Positions 25,914 to 35,620 are shown, counted from the stretch's first letter. The stretch is DNA of 64,000 nucleotides from Candidatus Nitrosocosmicus oleophilus (GCF_000802205.1 NZ_CP012850.1:2108001-2172000), one strand, 5' to 3'. Notes: generated from the letters alone by a model not told the origin. Program-made: numbers and translations.

Positions 25914-27422
25914 ATGGGACATAGAAAACAATCCTCTAGTAAAGTTATTGAGTCAAACCAGAAAAATATTAGCAGAAAGTTTGATTCTCTGAAGGTAGAC
26001 AAGGAGTTTCTCCCAATTAAGATCAACTGTGGTAATTTAGAAACGATTTTTTCAAAAGATAATGATTTTAATAAAGCTTTAGCTATCGTAATAGGTACTA
26101 AGCCCGATTTCTATAAGCAGGCTCCGCTCCTAATTGAATCAATTAAAGAAGGTTTGCCTTCATTTATAATTTCCACAGGACAGCATTACGATGAATTACT
26201 AGGTTATGGGATAAAGGAATTTGACTTGGAAAATTCAATAGTTTGCGATTTGCAGATTCGTGGGGATCTGATGGAAAAATCTAGCGATTTAATCATGAAA
26301 TTTGGATACTTTGGTAGATTTTTGAAAAAAAAATATTCAAGCAACCGAATTTTACCGATTGTTCACGGAGATACTTTGGTAGCAGGAATCGCAACATTGT
26401 CTTGGGTTTTCGGGTTGGGACAAAAAGTCGGACAAAATGAGGCTGGACTTAGGTCAATGAGTCCGACTATTATCAAAGATATAAAGATGAATGTATATCC
26501 TAACCGTTCTGATATAGAAAAATTTATTACTAATCAATTGTCCTCATCATGGTTCCTAACTAGGGAGGAACCATTCCCAGAACAAATTGATACTTGGGTA
26601 TGTTCTGCAGGAACAAAGTTTTTCTTTGTTCCCACCAAACTAAATAAGGAGCACTTACTTAGAGAAGGGTATCCCGACGAAGATATCCACATAGTTGGGA
26701 ATTCTGTAGTAGATGCTATTGGTATCAAAAGAATGAAAAAACCTGAAAAAAGCATTTTTGAATTATATCCTAAATTAGAATCCGGAAATTGGATCAGAAT
26801 GGATATTCATCGTAGAGAAAATCTAACCAACCACAGATTTAATGCTATTATAGGGGGGTTGACTGATTTAATAAAGGATTCGGAATTTAGAGTAGTTTTA
26901 GTCCTTTTAAATGCTACCATATCCGCATTAAATAGGTTTGATCTTTACAACAAGCTTAAAGATCTAGAAATGGCATACCCTGATAAGTTTATGATGACTG
27001 ATTTGTGGAAAGAGTATGGTCATGTGGTCGAATTTCTAGACAGTGGGAAATGCTGGGCAGAGATTACTGACTCAGGTTCACTGCAAGAAGAATTATTATA
27101 CTTCCCAAAGGTTAGCTCCTTTACAGTTAGATTTAATACCGATAGGCCGGAAACAGTCTTCGATGCTAAGGGGAATCTCTTGGTCCCTCCAATAAACCGA
27201 ATGTGGTTACCTAAAATGGTATCTACTATATATGATAAAGGGGTGGATTATGGATTTAATTTTAAGAAGAAAAAACAAATTTATGGAAACCCTGGGGAAG
27301 TATCCAAAAAAATCGTAAAAATAATGAAAAAGGAATTTGAGAATAGAGAAACCAACTTTTTCCCCTGGTTACATCAAAGGTTTAACTATTGGCACGAGAA
27401 GGATGATTTTGACTATCTTTAA
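25914..27422 (+). CDS. wecB: UDP-N-acetylglucosamine 2-epimerase family protein
   Basis: A GT-B-fold epimerase that would interconvert UDP-GlcNAc and UDP-ManNAc for cell-surface glycans. The landmarks are VIGTKPDFYKQAPLL (family: GTRPEhhKxaP), STGQHYDELL, the late active-site MDIHRRENLTNHRF, and ITDSGSLQEEL. At 502 aa it is longer than the typical 370-400. Extra residues lie at the N-terminus (about 55, polar) and near the C-terminus (PWLHQRFNYWHEKDDFDY). The conserved HRREN supports epimerase activity. Confidence 0.85.
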   Translation: MGHRKQSSSKVIESNQKNISRKFDSLKVDKEFLPIKINCGNLETIFSKDNDFNKALAIVIGTKPDFYKQAPLLIESIKEGLPSFIISTGQHYDELLGYGIKEFDLENSIVCDLQIRGDLMEKSSDLIMKFGYFGRFLKKKYSSNRILPIVHGDTLVAGIATLSWVFGLGQKVGQNEAGLRSMSPTIIKDIKMNVYPNRSDIEKFITNQLSSSWFLTREEPFPEQIDTWVCSAGTKFFFVPTKLNKEHLLREGYPDEDIHIVGNSVVDAIGIKRMKKPEKSIFELYPKLESGNWIRMDIHRRENLTNHRFNAIIGGLTDLIKDSEFRVVLVLLNATISALNRFDLYNKLKDLEMAYPDKFMMTDLWKEYGHVVEFLDSGKCWAEITDSGSLQEELLYFPKVSSFTVRFNTDRPETVFDAKGNLLVPPINRMWLPKMVSTIYDKGVDYGFNFKKKKQIYGNPGEVSKKIVKIMKKEFENRETNFFPWLHQRFNYWHEKDDFDYL

Positions 27423-27470
27423 TTCATTCAAATGCAAATAGTTATATAATTATGAATTAGAAAATTTTTA

Positions 27471-28148
27471 TTGGCCTCCGATACGAAGTTCAGGATTAAT
27501 CTAAAAGAGGGTGTTTTTGAACTGGAAGGAAATGAAACTTTTGTAGATAAACATTTAGAAAAGTTTGAAGAAATTTTCAAGGTTGCTATTAAGGAGGTCA
27601 TCATAAATAATAAGGATAATGTTCTGAATTACACATCTGCACCATCTAACACACAAGTAAACAATGTTCCAATCCCATTGGAAAATTTTTCTTCTCAAGA
27701 ATCTGGAACACTTTCATCGAAACGTAAAGATTTTCAAAATTCCGTGATTAGTGATGTTCAAAGGGAATTACCTCTTTCAGGCAAACCTACAAAACATTCT
27801 ATTCCAAAAATCTCTATTAATATACCTCCACTGCCCGTGGATTTGAAAGAAAATAATGAAAAAATTGGCCTCCGAGATTTTTATGCAGAGAAAAAACCTG
27901 CAAATCACTACGAAAAAACTACTTTGTTCGTCTTTTATTTAACCAAATATAATAAACTAACGGAGATTAAATACGGAGAGATACTCTCGTGCTATGAAGA
28001 AATTAATGAAAAGAAACCTAGTATAATTGACATTGTTAAAAATTCTATAAGGTACAAAGGATGGCTTGAACCTGGTATTGAAAAATTATCAACCCGATTG
28101 ACAATTTCTGGCGAGAATTTTATAAAATTTGATTTACCGAAGATCTAA
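27471..28148 (+). CDS. Hypothetical protein with C-terminal winged-helix-like domain
   Basis: A 225-aa protein. The N-terminal part (1-45) is a small domain with NLKEGVFELEGNETFVDKHLEKFEEIFK. A polar Ser/Pro/Asn-rich linker (about 60-135) follows. The C-terminal part (about 140-225) reads LRDFYAEKKPANHYEKTTLF and ends in a strand-rich LSTRLTISGENFIKF, a pattern seen in archaeal winged-helix modules. The start is TTG; GTTATATAATTA 20-31 bases upstream is a good TATA box for a leaderless message. Function unknown. Confidence 0.6.
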   Translation: MASDTKFRINLKEGVFELEGNETFVDKHLEKFEEIFKVAIKEVIINNKDNVLNYTSAPSNTQVNNVPIPLENFSSQESGTLSSKRKDFQNSVISDVQRELPLSGKPTKHSIPKISINIPPLPVDLKENNEKIGLRDFYAEKKPANHYEKTTLFVFYLTKYNKLTEIKYGEILSCYEEINEKKPSIIDIVKNSIRYKGWLEPGIEKLSTRLTISGENFIKFDLPKI

Positions 28149-28194
28149 CTAGATTCTGAATCGATATCTTTTTGACCAAGATTCATGCAATAGA

Positions 28195-28749
28195 TCAAGC
28201 TCTCCACCAGTCAAAACCTACGAATTTGATAGAATTGTCCAGGAGATCAACAATTGCCAAAATGAATTGTTTCTTAACAGTGGTGGCAAGTCTTCCTGCA
28301 AGCACTATGTCCATGCTTGTAATATGGTCATTTTGTTTCAATACCTTCACAAGGAACGGCGCATGATCTATGCCAGGTCCATGAATATAAACAGCAAAGT
28401 CGCAACCAAATTTTATCCCAGGGGTTACAATATAGCCCTTATCTCTCAAGTTTTCAAATACCACATATTTTACTTCAAAGTTTACATACTGTTTTGTACA
28501 AATTCTTAGGATTTCTTTCGGTTCAACATCTGTAGCCGAATCTTTGAATATTTTGAGGCGATTTCTATTACAAAGATAATATCCCTCAATTAGGTCGAGT
28601 ACTATTGGCGCATCAAATTCGGCATTTTTAGGTTTAGATATGCCTAATGGCTTACCAAAATATCCACTACCAAACAATGTCCGTGATTCCAGAATATCAT
28701 GAATGAATATTCTGTTTTCTACTAGTTGACCGGTAAAGGTGGTTATCAA
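28195..28749 (-). CDS. endA: tRNA-splicing endonuclease
   Basis: Cuts bulge-helix-bulge introns from pre-tRNA and pre-rRNA. The catalytic domain has the Tyr-His-Lys triad in FGCDFAVY, DHAPFLVKV and TTVKKQFILA. The C-terminal VGFDWWRA is typical. At 184 aa it is the single-unit type that forms a homotetramer. The start is TTG, whose first two bases overlap the TGA of the upstream PhoU-like gene, so the two are translationally linked. Confidence 0.9.
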   Translation of the reverse strand: MITTFTGQLVENRIFIHDILESRTLFGSGYFGKPLGISKPKNAEFDAPIVLDLIEGYYLCNRNRLKIFKDSATDVEPKEILRICTKQYVNFEVKYVVFENLRDKGYIVTPGIKFGCDFAVYIHGPGIDHAPFLVKVLKQNDHITSMDIVLAGRLATTVKKQFILAIVDLLDNSIKFVGFDWWRA

Positions 28750-29396
28750 ATGCTTAAAGCTAGTATTGTAAATGAGTTAGAAGCCTGTTGACATTTGTCG
28801 ACTATCCCCTCGATACCCTCTATAGCATCCTTGAACAAAATCAAGTCTTTTTGAGAAGTTATCTTATCTAATGCCTTGATTGTCAATTCCCTGTACTTTT
28901 TATCTACGTCCATCTCTATCATTTGGACCTCAATTGCCAATTCAATTGTATTTTCAGGTTTAATTGTAAGAGTCCTTGACATCTCGTTAATTCTGAACAT
29001 AACGTCTATTATCATGTCGATCATCCCTTTCAACTCAATTTCAAAATTTAGTTTAATCACTTTTGGTTCTATATTTGACAACCTAAAGGAGACCCCTTTA
29101 ATATAACCTGAAATTTCATCAATAAAATATGCAGTTCTTAAAAGGTCTTCCCTATATGTCATTAAACTTCCAGTGGCTATTACTTCTCTAGTAATTTGTT
29201 TTCTCAGCACCATTATATCATCTTCTATGGTACTCATCCTCTCAGAAGATTCTCTAATTCCATCCTTGTTTTCATGGATAATAGCAGTCGTCATTCTTGC
29301 CAATTCTCGAGATAAATTTAGAATCTTATTTGACTCTTCTTGTAGTATTGCCATTGTTTTCCTTTTTGCTTGGACCTCTAGCTCACCGCTATACAT
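28746..29396 (-). CDS. PhoU-like (DUF47) helical protein
   Basis: A 216-aa all-helical protein with heptad-like hydrophobic spacing throughout, matching the DUF47/PhoU-like family (COG1392). These often partner with phosphate permeases, but no transporter is adjacent here; instead it precedes endA with an overlapping stop and start. Typical segments are MTTAIIHENKDGIRESSERM and EVQMIEMDVDKKYRELTIKALD. A regulatory or phosphate-related role is possible. Confidence 0.75.
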   Translation of the reverse strand: MYSGELEVQAKRKTMAILQEESNKILNLSRELARMTTAIIHENKDGIRESSERMSTIEDDIMVLRKQITREVIATGSLMTYREDLLRTAYFIDEISGYIKGVSFRLSNIEPKVIKLNFEIELKGMIDMIIDVMFRINEMSRTLTIKPENTIELAIEVQMIEMDVDKKYRELTIKALDKITSQKDLILFKDAIEGIEGIVDKCQQASNSFTILALSI

Positions 29397-29473
29397 TTAT
29401 TGGTTACAAAAGCTTGCCTGTTCATATAATTCTTTATTATAATTAGTCTGAATACTGTGGCGAGGTCAAAACT

Positions 29474-30490
29474 TTAATTTAGCTGATAGTTGGTAAAGTT
29501 TTCTTTAATTTCTATGAGATCTCGTAAAATTGAACTAGCAGTTTCCATCCCTCCAGCTCCTTTACCTATTATCGTTTGTGCTCCAGAATGCTCCGATCTA
29601 AATGTAACAGCGTTCAGCGTCCCGTTGACACAAATTGGATCATCTTTTGATATTGGAATTGGTCTAACGAAAAGACTATCCTTGTCACAATTAGCAATTA
29701 ATTTTAGTGATTTTCTTTCACTAGCTGCCTGAATTATTTGCTCTTGATCTACCTTAGTAATTCCAGTTTTATCGACATCTTTCAATGTTACTTTATGTCC
29801 CATTATCCAGTTAGCCATGATGACTAATTTAGCAGCCGCGTCATCTCCATCAATATCCAATGAAGGATTAGCCTCTGCATATCCTTTCTCCTTAGCATCA
29901 TCAAGTGCTGCACTAAAATCCAACCCTTCACCCATTTTAGTCAAAATATAATTTGTCGTCCCATTTAATATCCCTGTAAAGGATGTAATTCTGTCTCCTT
30001 TTAGACAATGTTTTGCAAAATCCAATACCGGTGTGCCTCCTCCTACTGTTCCGCTGAATCTTAACATAACGTTATTATGTTCGGATAGTTCTACCAAAGA
30101 GGAAAAAGACAAGGCTAATGGTCCCTTATTTACAGTAATAACATTCTTTTTAGTTCTTAAACCTGAGATGACATGAGACAATCCCGGTTCAGCTGTAGTT
30201 AAATTGGTAGGGGTAAGTTCTAACAAGACTTCTGCGTCAATATTTTCAATATAATTATCAGCATTAAAGACTGATTCAGAATATTTGCTTATGTTCCCAT
30301 ATTTTTGCTTAACCATTAAAACTCTCTCCAAATCTAAGCCGGTTTGAGAATATGCAATTCCCCTACTGTCTATACAGGCTACTACCCTTGGTTTTATTCC
30401 GTAATTCTTATATAATAGGTTAGAACTAGAAATAAGCAATCTTAGAAAACTTTGGCCTACAACCCCCAGTCCGCATACTATTATTCTCAT
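29474..30490 (-). CDS. hom: Homoserine dehydrogenase
   Basis: Reduces aspartate semialdehyde to homoserine, leading to threonine and methionine. The Rossmann motif CGLGVVGQ is at 5-12. TVNKGPLAL and the catalytic-domain segment GTVGGGTPVLDFAKHCLKGDRI...GILNGTTNYILTKM are diagnostic, as is GYAEANPSLDIDGDDAAAKLVIMAN. It ends at 338 aa with no ACT domain. The gene stands alone and is divergent from trxB. Confidence 0.93.
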   Translation of the reverse strand: MRIIVCGLGVVGQSFLRLLISSSNLLYKNYGIKPRVVACIDSRGIAYSQTGLDLERVLMVKQKYGNISKYSESVFNADNYIENIDAEVLLELTPTNLTTAEPGLSHVISGLRTKKNVITVNKGPLALSFSSLVELSEHNNVMLRFSGTVGGGTPVLDFAKHCLKGDRITSFTGILNGTTNYILTKMGEGLDFSAALDDAKEKGYAEANPSLDIDGDDAAAKLVIMANWIMGHKVTLKDVDKTGITKVDQEQIIQAASERKSLKLIANCDKDSLFVRPIPISKDDPICVNGTLNAVTFRSEHSGAQTIIGKGAGGMETASSILRDLIEIKENFTNYQLN

Positions 30491-30631
30491 TAAAATTATC
30501 CTTTTATCATTATAATAGGAGAATATAATAAAATTTGTATTGCTAATTTATCATATTAACCGGGATACGATCGACATGGTAATAAAATATGCCCTAATAC
30601 ATTAATAAATGAAATTCTAGGTCTATTAATT

Positions 30632-31633
30632 ATGACCATATCTGTGGACGGATCTGATAATGAAAAATATGAAGGTAGAGAAAATCATACCTCAAGTAAC
30701 GCAGACGAAAATCACTTCGATGTTGTTATAATCGGTTCTGGACCAGCCGGATACACAGCGTCTATATATACATCCAGAGCAAAATTAAAGACAATTGTAA
30801 TCTCAGGAAGTTTACCTGGTGGACAATTGATGACCACCACCGAAGTTGAAAATTATCCAGGATTTCCACATGGGATAGATGGACCTGAGTTAATGACGTT
30901 TATGCAACAACAATCAGAAAGGTTTGGAACTGCTATGCTTATCGATGAAGTCACAAGGGTGGACTTTAAGTCTAGGCCATTCAGAATTTTTACTGGCTCC
31001 TCTAGTTACACTTCTGATTCAGTATTAATTAGCACTGGTGCTACTCCCAGGAAGTTGGGCATAGAAAGCGAACAAGAGTTCTCAGGAAAGGGATTGTCTT
31101 ACTGTGCGACCTGTGATGGACCGTTTTTTAAGAATCAAGACATCGTAGTTGTGGGAGGCGGGGATACCGCTTTAGAAGAAGCAACATTTTTAACCAAATT
31201 TGGTAAAACAGTAAAAGTTGTTCATAGACGTGACAATCTACGAGCAAGTAAAATTTTACAGGAACGTGCATTTGAAAATCCAAAAATAGAATTTATTTGG
31301 AATTCATCCATTGTTAACGTCAAAGGGGACAAGAAAGTCTCCGCAGTAGTTGTTAGGGACCTAAATACTACTGAAGAAAAAAATTTAGAGGCAGGTGGTG
31401 TTTTTGTCGCAATAGGTCATGAACCAAATACATCTATCTTTAAGGGGCAAGTGGACCTAGACGAAAGGGGATACGTAAAAGTTCAGAATGGTACTAGGAC
31501 AAATATCGACGGTGTTTTTGCAGCCGGAGATGTTCATGACTTCAAATATAGACAAGCGATAACAGCTGCTGGATTTGGCTGTATGGCTGCTTTAGACATT
31601 GAAAAATGGCTGTCTGAAAAAAGGACCAATTAA
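30632..31633 (+). CDS. trxB: Thioredoxin-disulfide reductase
   Basis: An FAD- and NADPH-dependent enzyme that reduces thioredoxin. The FAD motif IGSGPAG is at about 34-40 and the redox-active CATC at 158-161. The second nucleotide motif is VVGGGDTALEEA, followed by HRRDNLRAS, the Arg-containing NADPH-selecting motif. The C-terminal FAD segment GVFAAGDVHD and the following YRQAITAAGFGCMAALD are intact. The N-terminus carries about 25 extra acidic residues before the Rossmann fold. Confidence 0.95.
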   Translation: MTISVDGSDNEKYEGRENHTSSNADENHFDVVIIGSGPAGYTASIYTSRAKLKTIVISGSLPGGQLMTTTEVENYPGFPHGIDGPELMTFMQQQSERFGTAMLIDEVTRVDFKSRPFRIFTGSSSYTSDSVLISTGATPRKLGIESEQEFSGKGLSYCATCDGPFFKNQDIVVVGGGDTALEEATFLTKFGKTVKVVHRRDNLRASKILQERAFENPKIEFIWNSSIVNVKGDKKVSAVVVRDLNTTEEKNLEAGGVFVAIGHEPNTSIFKGQVDLDERGYVKVQNGTRTNIDGVFAAGDVHDFKYRQAITAAGFGCMAALDIEKWLSEKRTN

Positions 31634-31701
31634 GAAAATCATCCTATTTTATTTTTTTTGACTATCGTAGCTGTATTTGGATTGATGTTATCATGTTGTT
31701 A

Positions 31702-32718
31702 CTACTGGTACGCTAGTTTTGGCAAAAAGCTATTGTCCTTCAAGTAATTTTCAAATTCATTGTCTGTAAATACCGACTGTTCCTTGTACAAACTTTTGAA
31801 CTTGCGTCCATCATCAGCGAATATCCCCACAAAAACCTGGTCCTTGTTTGTATTCTCTTGAGCTCTTTCCATCATACTGGCTAGAACAGAGCCAGAAGAG
31901 GGTCCCACCAACATATTTTCATTCAGCGCGATCTGTTTTACCATTTTAAATGATTTTTCGTTTGTTGCCGTATACCAAGCATCCACCACTTCTTCTCGCC
32001 TCAAGAACAGCTCTGGCTTTGCGGATTCCTCAAAGTTTCTTAATCCTTGAAGCAGATGATTTCTCTGTGCTTGAATAGCAACTACTTGGATTTGATTGTT
32101 CTTTTCTTTTAAGAATTTTCCAGTTCCAGTAATAGTACCTCCAGTTCCAGCCCCAGTGAAAAAATGAGTTATTTTTCCATTGGTTTGTTCCCAAATTTCT
32201 GGTCCAGTGCTTTGAAAATGAGAAAGATAATTTGAATCGTTTTCGTACTGATTTGGCATATAATAAACGTCTGGCCGAGGTTTGGAAATAGCGTACGCAA
32301 GGGCGATGCTCTGATCCGTACCAGCACCTACTCGAGGGCATAAATCATCTGAAGTCTCATGCAAAATAGCTCCCAATTTTCTCAGAATATCCTTAGTTTC
32401 TTTACTTACTTTTTCAGGAATTACGATCTCGACTTTGTAACCCAAATAAGATGCGATTCCTGCTAAAGCGATGCCAGTGTTTCCTGACGTGGGTTCAATG
32501 ATTATGCTTTTATCTTTTCTCAGAATTTTTTTTTCTTCAGCATTTTTTATCATCCAATAGGCAGCCCTATCTTTTACTGATCCAAAGGGATTATACCATT
32601 CAAGTTTAGCATAGATTTTCACATTATCAGTTGAAAAGCTTTTCAATTGTACTAAGGGTGTATTTCCGATTCTTTCAGTTACATTGTTAGGATCTGAATA
32701 AGTGGTCGAAGTCGTCAT
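31702..32718 (-). CDS. cysM: PLP-dependent cysteine synthase family protein
   Basis: A fold-type II PLP enzyme. The PLP lysine is K49 in NPFGSVKDRAA, and the substrate loop PTSGNTGIALAG lies at about 76-87. The GAGTGGTITGTGKFLKE phosphate-binding segment is intact, as is the GPSSGSVLA Ser. It would make cysteine from O-acetyl- or O-phosphoserine and a sulfur donor. It lies directly downstream of a TusA-like sulfur carrier gene (1-base gap), suggesting that persulfide sulfur feeds it. The exact acceptor cannot be read from sequence. Confidence 0.85.
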   Translation of the reverse strand: MTTSTTYSDPNNVTERIGNTPLVQLKSFSTDNVKIYAKLEWYNPFGSVKDRAAYWMIKNAEEKKILRKDKSIIIEPTSGNTGIALAGIASYLGYKVEIVIPEKVSKETKDILRKLGAILHETSDDLCPRVGAGTDQSIALAYAISKPRPDVYYMPNQYENDSNYLSHFQSTGPEIWEQTNGKITHFFTGAGTGGTITGTGKFLKEKNNQIQVVAIQAQRNHLLQGLRNFEESAKPELFLRREEVVDAWYTATNEKSFKMVKQIALNENMLVGPSSGSVLASMMERAQENTNKDQVFVGIFADDGRKFKSLYKEQSVFTDNEFENYLKDNSFLPKLAYQ

Positions 32719-32719
32719 C

Positions 32720-32977
32720 CTACTTTGCCTTTTTAATTGTAAATTCTAAATCCTTATTTGACTTATTTAACGATAACAATTCATGACCGTTCCTGTTAAC
32801 CCATCTAGAAATGTCTTCCTCTGAATCTGGATCATCAGAAACAACTTTTAATAAATCACCTTTGGTCATACGTTCAATTTCAATCTTTGTTCTAAAAACG
32901 GGTTCAGGACAATATAGGCCCCTTACGTCAATAGTTTTCATACTAGACTTCATGTTATCGTCAGGATTAGAAGACAT
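32720..32977 (-). CDS. TusA-family sulfurtransferase
   Basis: An 85-aa sulfur-carrier protein. The signature DVRGLYCPEPVF has the active Cys at 23, followed by the family's KGDLLKVVSDDPDSEEDISRW. Such proteins hand persulfide sulfur to cofactor or tRNA-modification enzymes. The stop is one base from the ATG of the cysteine synthase gene, so the two are almost certainly co-transcribed and functionally linked. Confidence 0.9.
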   Translation of the reverse strand: MSSNPDDNMKSSMKTIDVRGLYCPEPVFRTKIEIERMTKGDLLKVVSDDPDSEEDISRWVNRNGHELLSLNKSNKDLEFTIKKAK

Positions 32978-33253
32978 AGATAAATAAAGGCATTATAACT
33001 TAATTAAATGTTTTTGCGAAATATACTAGGGACTATTTATTGATTTCAGTCTCATACAGGCATGGACATCTCTTAATAATCCCAAACTTGAGTGATCATA
33101 CAACACTATCGTAGTGAATATTACACTTATTTTAATCGACTAACTTCCTAAAGCAATATTTTACTTAAAGTCATAATGCGAAGGATCGAATTAAATAGAC
33201 TATTACCTTCAATATCTTAATATTATGTATGGACAAGGAGAATGATTTGTGCA

Positions 33254-33898
33254 ATGCTTGTTATATTTGACGTAGAAGGCGTACTGCTTAACGCAGAATA
33301 TCTCCCAGTCTTGGCAAATTTGCTTGGTCCGGAGAAGGAAAAGGAAGTTTGGGACATAACTAACAAGGGTATCCGTGGGGAAATTAATTGGGAGGAGGGA
33401 TTAAAAGAAAGAGTTCATGCCTTAAGAGGTATAGGATATGATCAAGCCTCCACTATAGCGCAAAATTTGGAGATTATGCCCGGTGCAAGAGAATTATGTT
33501 CCTTCTTAAAAGGTCTTGGTTGGAAGTTGGTGGCCGTTTCAGGAGGATTTAACATCATCACTGATAGACTATATTCAGAACTAAATATTGATAAAATATT
33601 TTCTAATGACCTTATCTTTGAAGATAACAAGCTATTGGACGTTACCATAAAGGTTACCTCTGATAAATCTGCATCAGTAAGATCTTATATAGAAGAAAAT
33701 GGTTTTTCGAGTGATGAGATCGTAGTGGTCGTAGATGGCGCGAACGATTTGAAGTTGTTTGATTTATCTTCTTTCACGGTAGGGTTTTGTGCAGTGGACG
33801 TAGTTCGTGACAAAGCAGATATAGTTATTGATAAGAAGGATTTGTCCTTGCTAATCCCAGTAATAAAAGAGAAATTCAAAATAAAGATTAATTCATAA
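33254..33898 (+). CDS. HAD-family phosphatase, SerB-like
   Basis: Resembles phosphoserine phosphatase. The nucleophile motif reads FDVEGVLL, so the second Asp of DxDxT, the usual acid/base, is Glu and the Thr is Val. Motif II is VAVSGGFN, the Lys is in TSDKSASV, and motif IV is VVDGANDLKLF. The helical cap between 20 and 85 is PSP-like. ATG 33254 gives the common MLVIFD start; an ATG at 33242 sits too close to the preceding GGAG. The substrate is uncertain given the altered motif I. Confidence 0.75.
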   Translation: MLVIFDVEGVLLNAEYLPVLANLLGPEKEKEVWDITNKGIRGEINWEEGLKERVHALRGIGYDQASTIAQNLEIMPGARELCSFLKGLGWKLVAVSGGFNIITDRLYSELNIDKIFSNDLIFEDNKLLDVTIKVTSDKSASVRSYIEENGFSSDEIVVVVDGANDLKLFDLSSFTVGFCAVDVVRDKADIVIDKKDLSLLIPVIKEKFKIKINS

Positions 33899-33925
33899 AA
33901 AGAAAAGAATACGTGATTCTTTTTT

Positions 33926-34723
33926 TTGATTTCTATCATCCCGATACGCATTAATAAGAATATTGAACCAAACGACGACTTGTCAAAGGTAATTTTTGAG
34001 TCTGTACAATTGAACCAAATGCAGATCTGTGAAAATGACATTATCGTGGTGGCTCAAAAAATCGTTTCGAAATCAGAGAATAGGTTTAGGGATTTAAGGT
34101 ACGTTGCCCCTTCTCCAAAATCAATCCGATTGGCCAAATTGCACAATAAAGATCCACGATTGATTGAATTGATTTTAGGTGAAACTTCTAGAATTATAAG
34201 AATCACAAAAAAACATTTGATCGTTGAGACCAAACATGGATTTATTTGTGCTAATGCAGGGATAGATCAAAGTAATGTTTCTGGCGATTCTCAAATGGCA
34301 CTTTTACTACCGGAGAATCCTGATACTTCAGCAAGAAACCTGAGAAAATCAATGCACAATATTTCTGGAAAAAAAGTATGTATAATTATAGCCGATACAT
34401 TTGGCAGACCTTTCAGAACGGGTCAAACTAATGTTGCAATAGGGGTAGCGGGCATTGCCCCATTAAAAAGTTACATTGGAATGAATGATGAGTACGGTAA
34501 AAAATTATTAGTAACAGAAATTGCCATAGCAGACGAACTTGCGGCAGCCGCTGAACTTGTAATGGGTAAAACTTTAAAGAATCCTGTGGCTATAATACGT
34601 GGCTATGACCATCAAAATCTTTTGATAGAAGGTGACGACGATACTGGCATCAAGTCACTATTGCGCAGTGAACATGATGATTTATTTAGAAATCCAGAAA
34701 ATATGATGAATTACTCTGATTGA
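33926..34723 (+). CDS. cofE: Coenzyme F420-0:L-glutamate ligase
   Basis: Adds glutamates to F420-0 in a GTP-dependent manner. Typical segments are ENDIIVVAQKIVSKSENR, ILGETSRIIR, GFICANAGIDQSNV, IADTFGRPFRTGQTNVAIGVAG and KNPVAIIRGYDH. The start is TTG. It ends 52 bases before the remnant of meaB. It supports F420 use by the LLM-class oxidoreductase at 19.3 kb. Confidence 0.93.
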   Translation: MISIIPIRINKNIEPNDDLSKVIFESVQLNQMQICENDIIVVAQKIVSKSENRFRDLRYVAPSPKSIRLAKLHNKDPRLIELILGETSRIIRITKKHLIVETKHGFICANAGIDQSNVSGDSQMALLLPENPDTSARNLRKSMHNISGKKVCIIIADTFGRPFRTGQTNVAIGVAGIAPLKSYIGMNDEYGKKLLVTEIAIADELAAAAELVMGKTLKNPVAIIRGYDHQNLLIEGDDDTGIKSLLRSEHDDLFRNPENMMNYSD

Positions 34724-34775
34724 ATCAATAAAGGATTGCAAAATAATTTATTTCCAATTCTATCATCTCATCCCA

Positions 34776-35242
34776 ATGGATGATATTGTTGAAGGTATAC
34801 TAAATAAAAACAAAAGAATTATTGCACAATCCAATTCAATGATAGATGTTAAGGACCAATTATCCCCTGAAATACTAAGGAAAATATATCCAAAAACTGG
34901 GAAAGAGGTGACAATCGGATTCACAAGTCCTGCCGGTACAGGGAAGGGTACTCTTATTGGAAAACTGATTACTTATTTTGAAAATTTTGGTTTCAAGATA
35001 TCTATACTGGCAGTAGATCCTACAAGTGCTATCTCGGGAGGTGCTATTCTTGGCGACAGGGTCCGTATGCCTTCAACAATGGATGATGACAATATTTTCA
35101 TGAGGAGTTTAGGTTCAAGGGGTGCATCTGGTGGCATCTCTAAATCTTAAGAAATGTAATTGGCATATTGGATTTTGCAGGAAATGATCTTATTTTGGTG
35201 GAAAGCGTAGGAGCAGGGGAGTAAGAGGTAAAAATTTCATCC
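34776..35242 (+). pseudogene. meaB: Remnant of archaeal-type meaB (5' part)
   Basis: ATG 34776 opens a 124-codon frame clearly related to MeaB/ArgK GTPases: ILAVDPTSAISGGAILGDRVRM and MRSLGSRGASGG. It is broken in three ways. First, the P-loop reads SPAGTGKGT, having lost both the first Gly and the Ser after Lys. Second, a one-base loss at about 35146-35150 ends the frame; in the next frame homology continues as RNVIGILDFAGNDLILVESVGAGE. Third, a TAA at 35222 follows, then EVKISS, after which similarity ends. About half of a normal 320-residue MeaB is left. The G+C content is native-like (low), unlike the intact meaB at 37.2 kb. Confidence 0.85.
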
Positions 35243-35620
35243 ACTCAATTCCAGATCTTCCTAATATATCTTTTAGTTCTATTCGGTTTACATATTTGTA
35301 TAAAATATTATGAATCTTGTTTGCTAGTTTTGTCTTAGTTCGAGATAATATACTATTCTATAACTAAACTTCCTTTTTCTCTTAATTCTTTTATGGGTAA
35401 ACGCCTCGGATATCAAACCTGTGCTCAGCAGATAGGATAGTATACAGACACCATGTTAATCAGCCTTAATCTTTGCTTGTACTACTATATTTGTCTTTAC
35501 TGTATTTGCTAGTCTGTATATTTTCTCCAATAACTTCTAATGTATAATATGTATTCTCATACACAAGTTGTCCCTAGATTCCATTAATGCATTACATTTT
35601 TTCATTCTATGATAGGGTAT

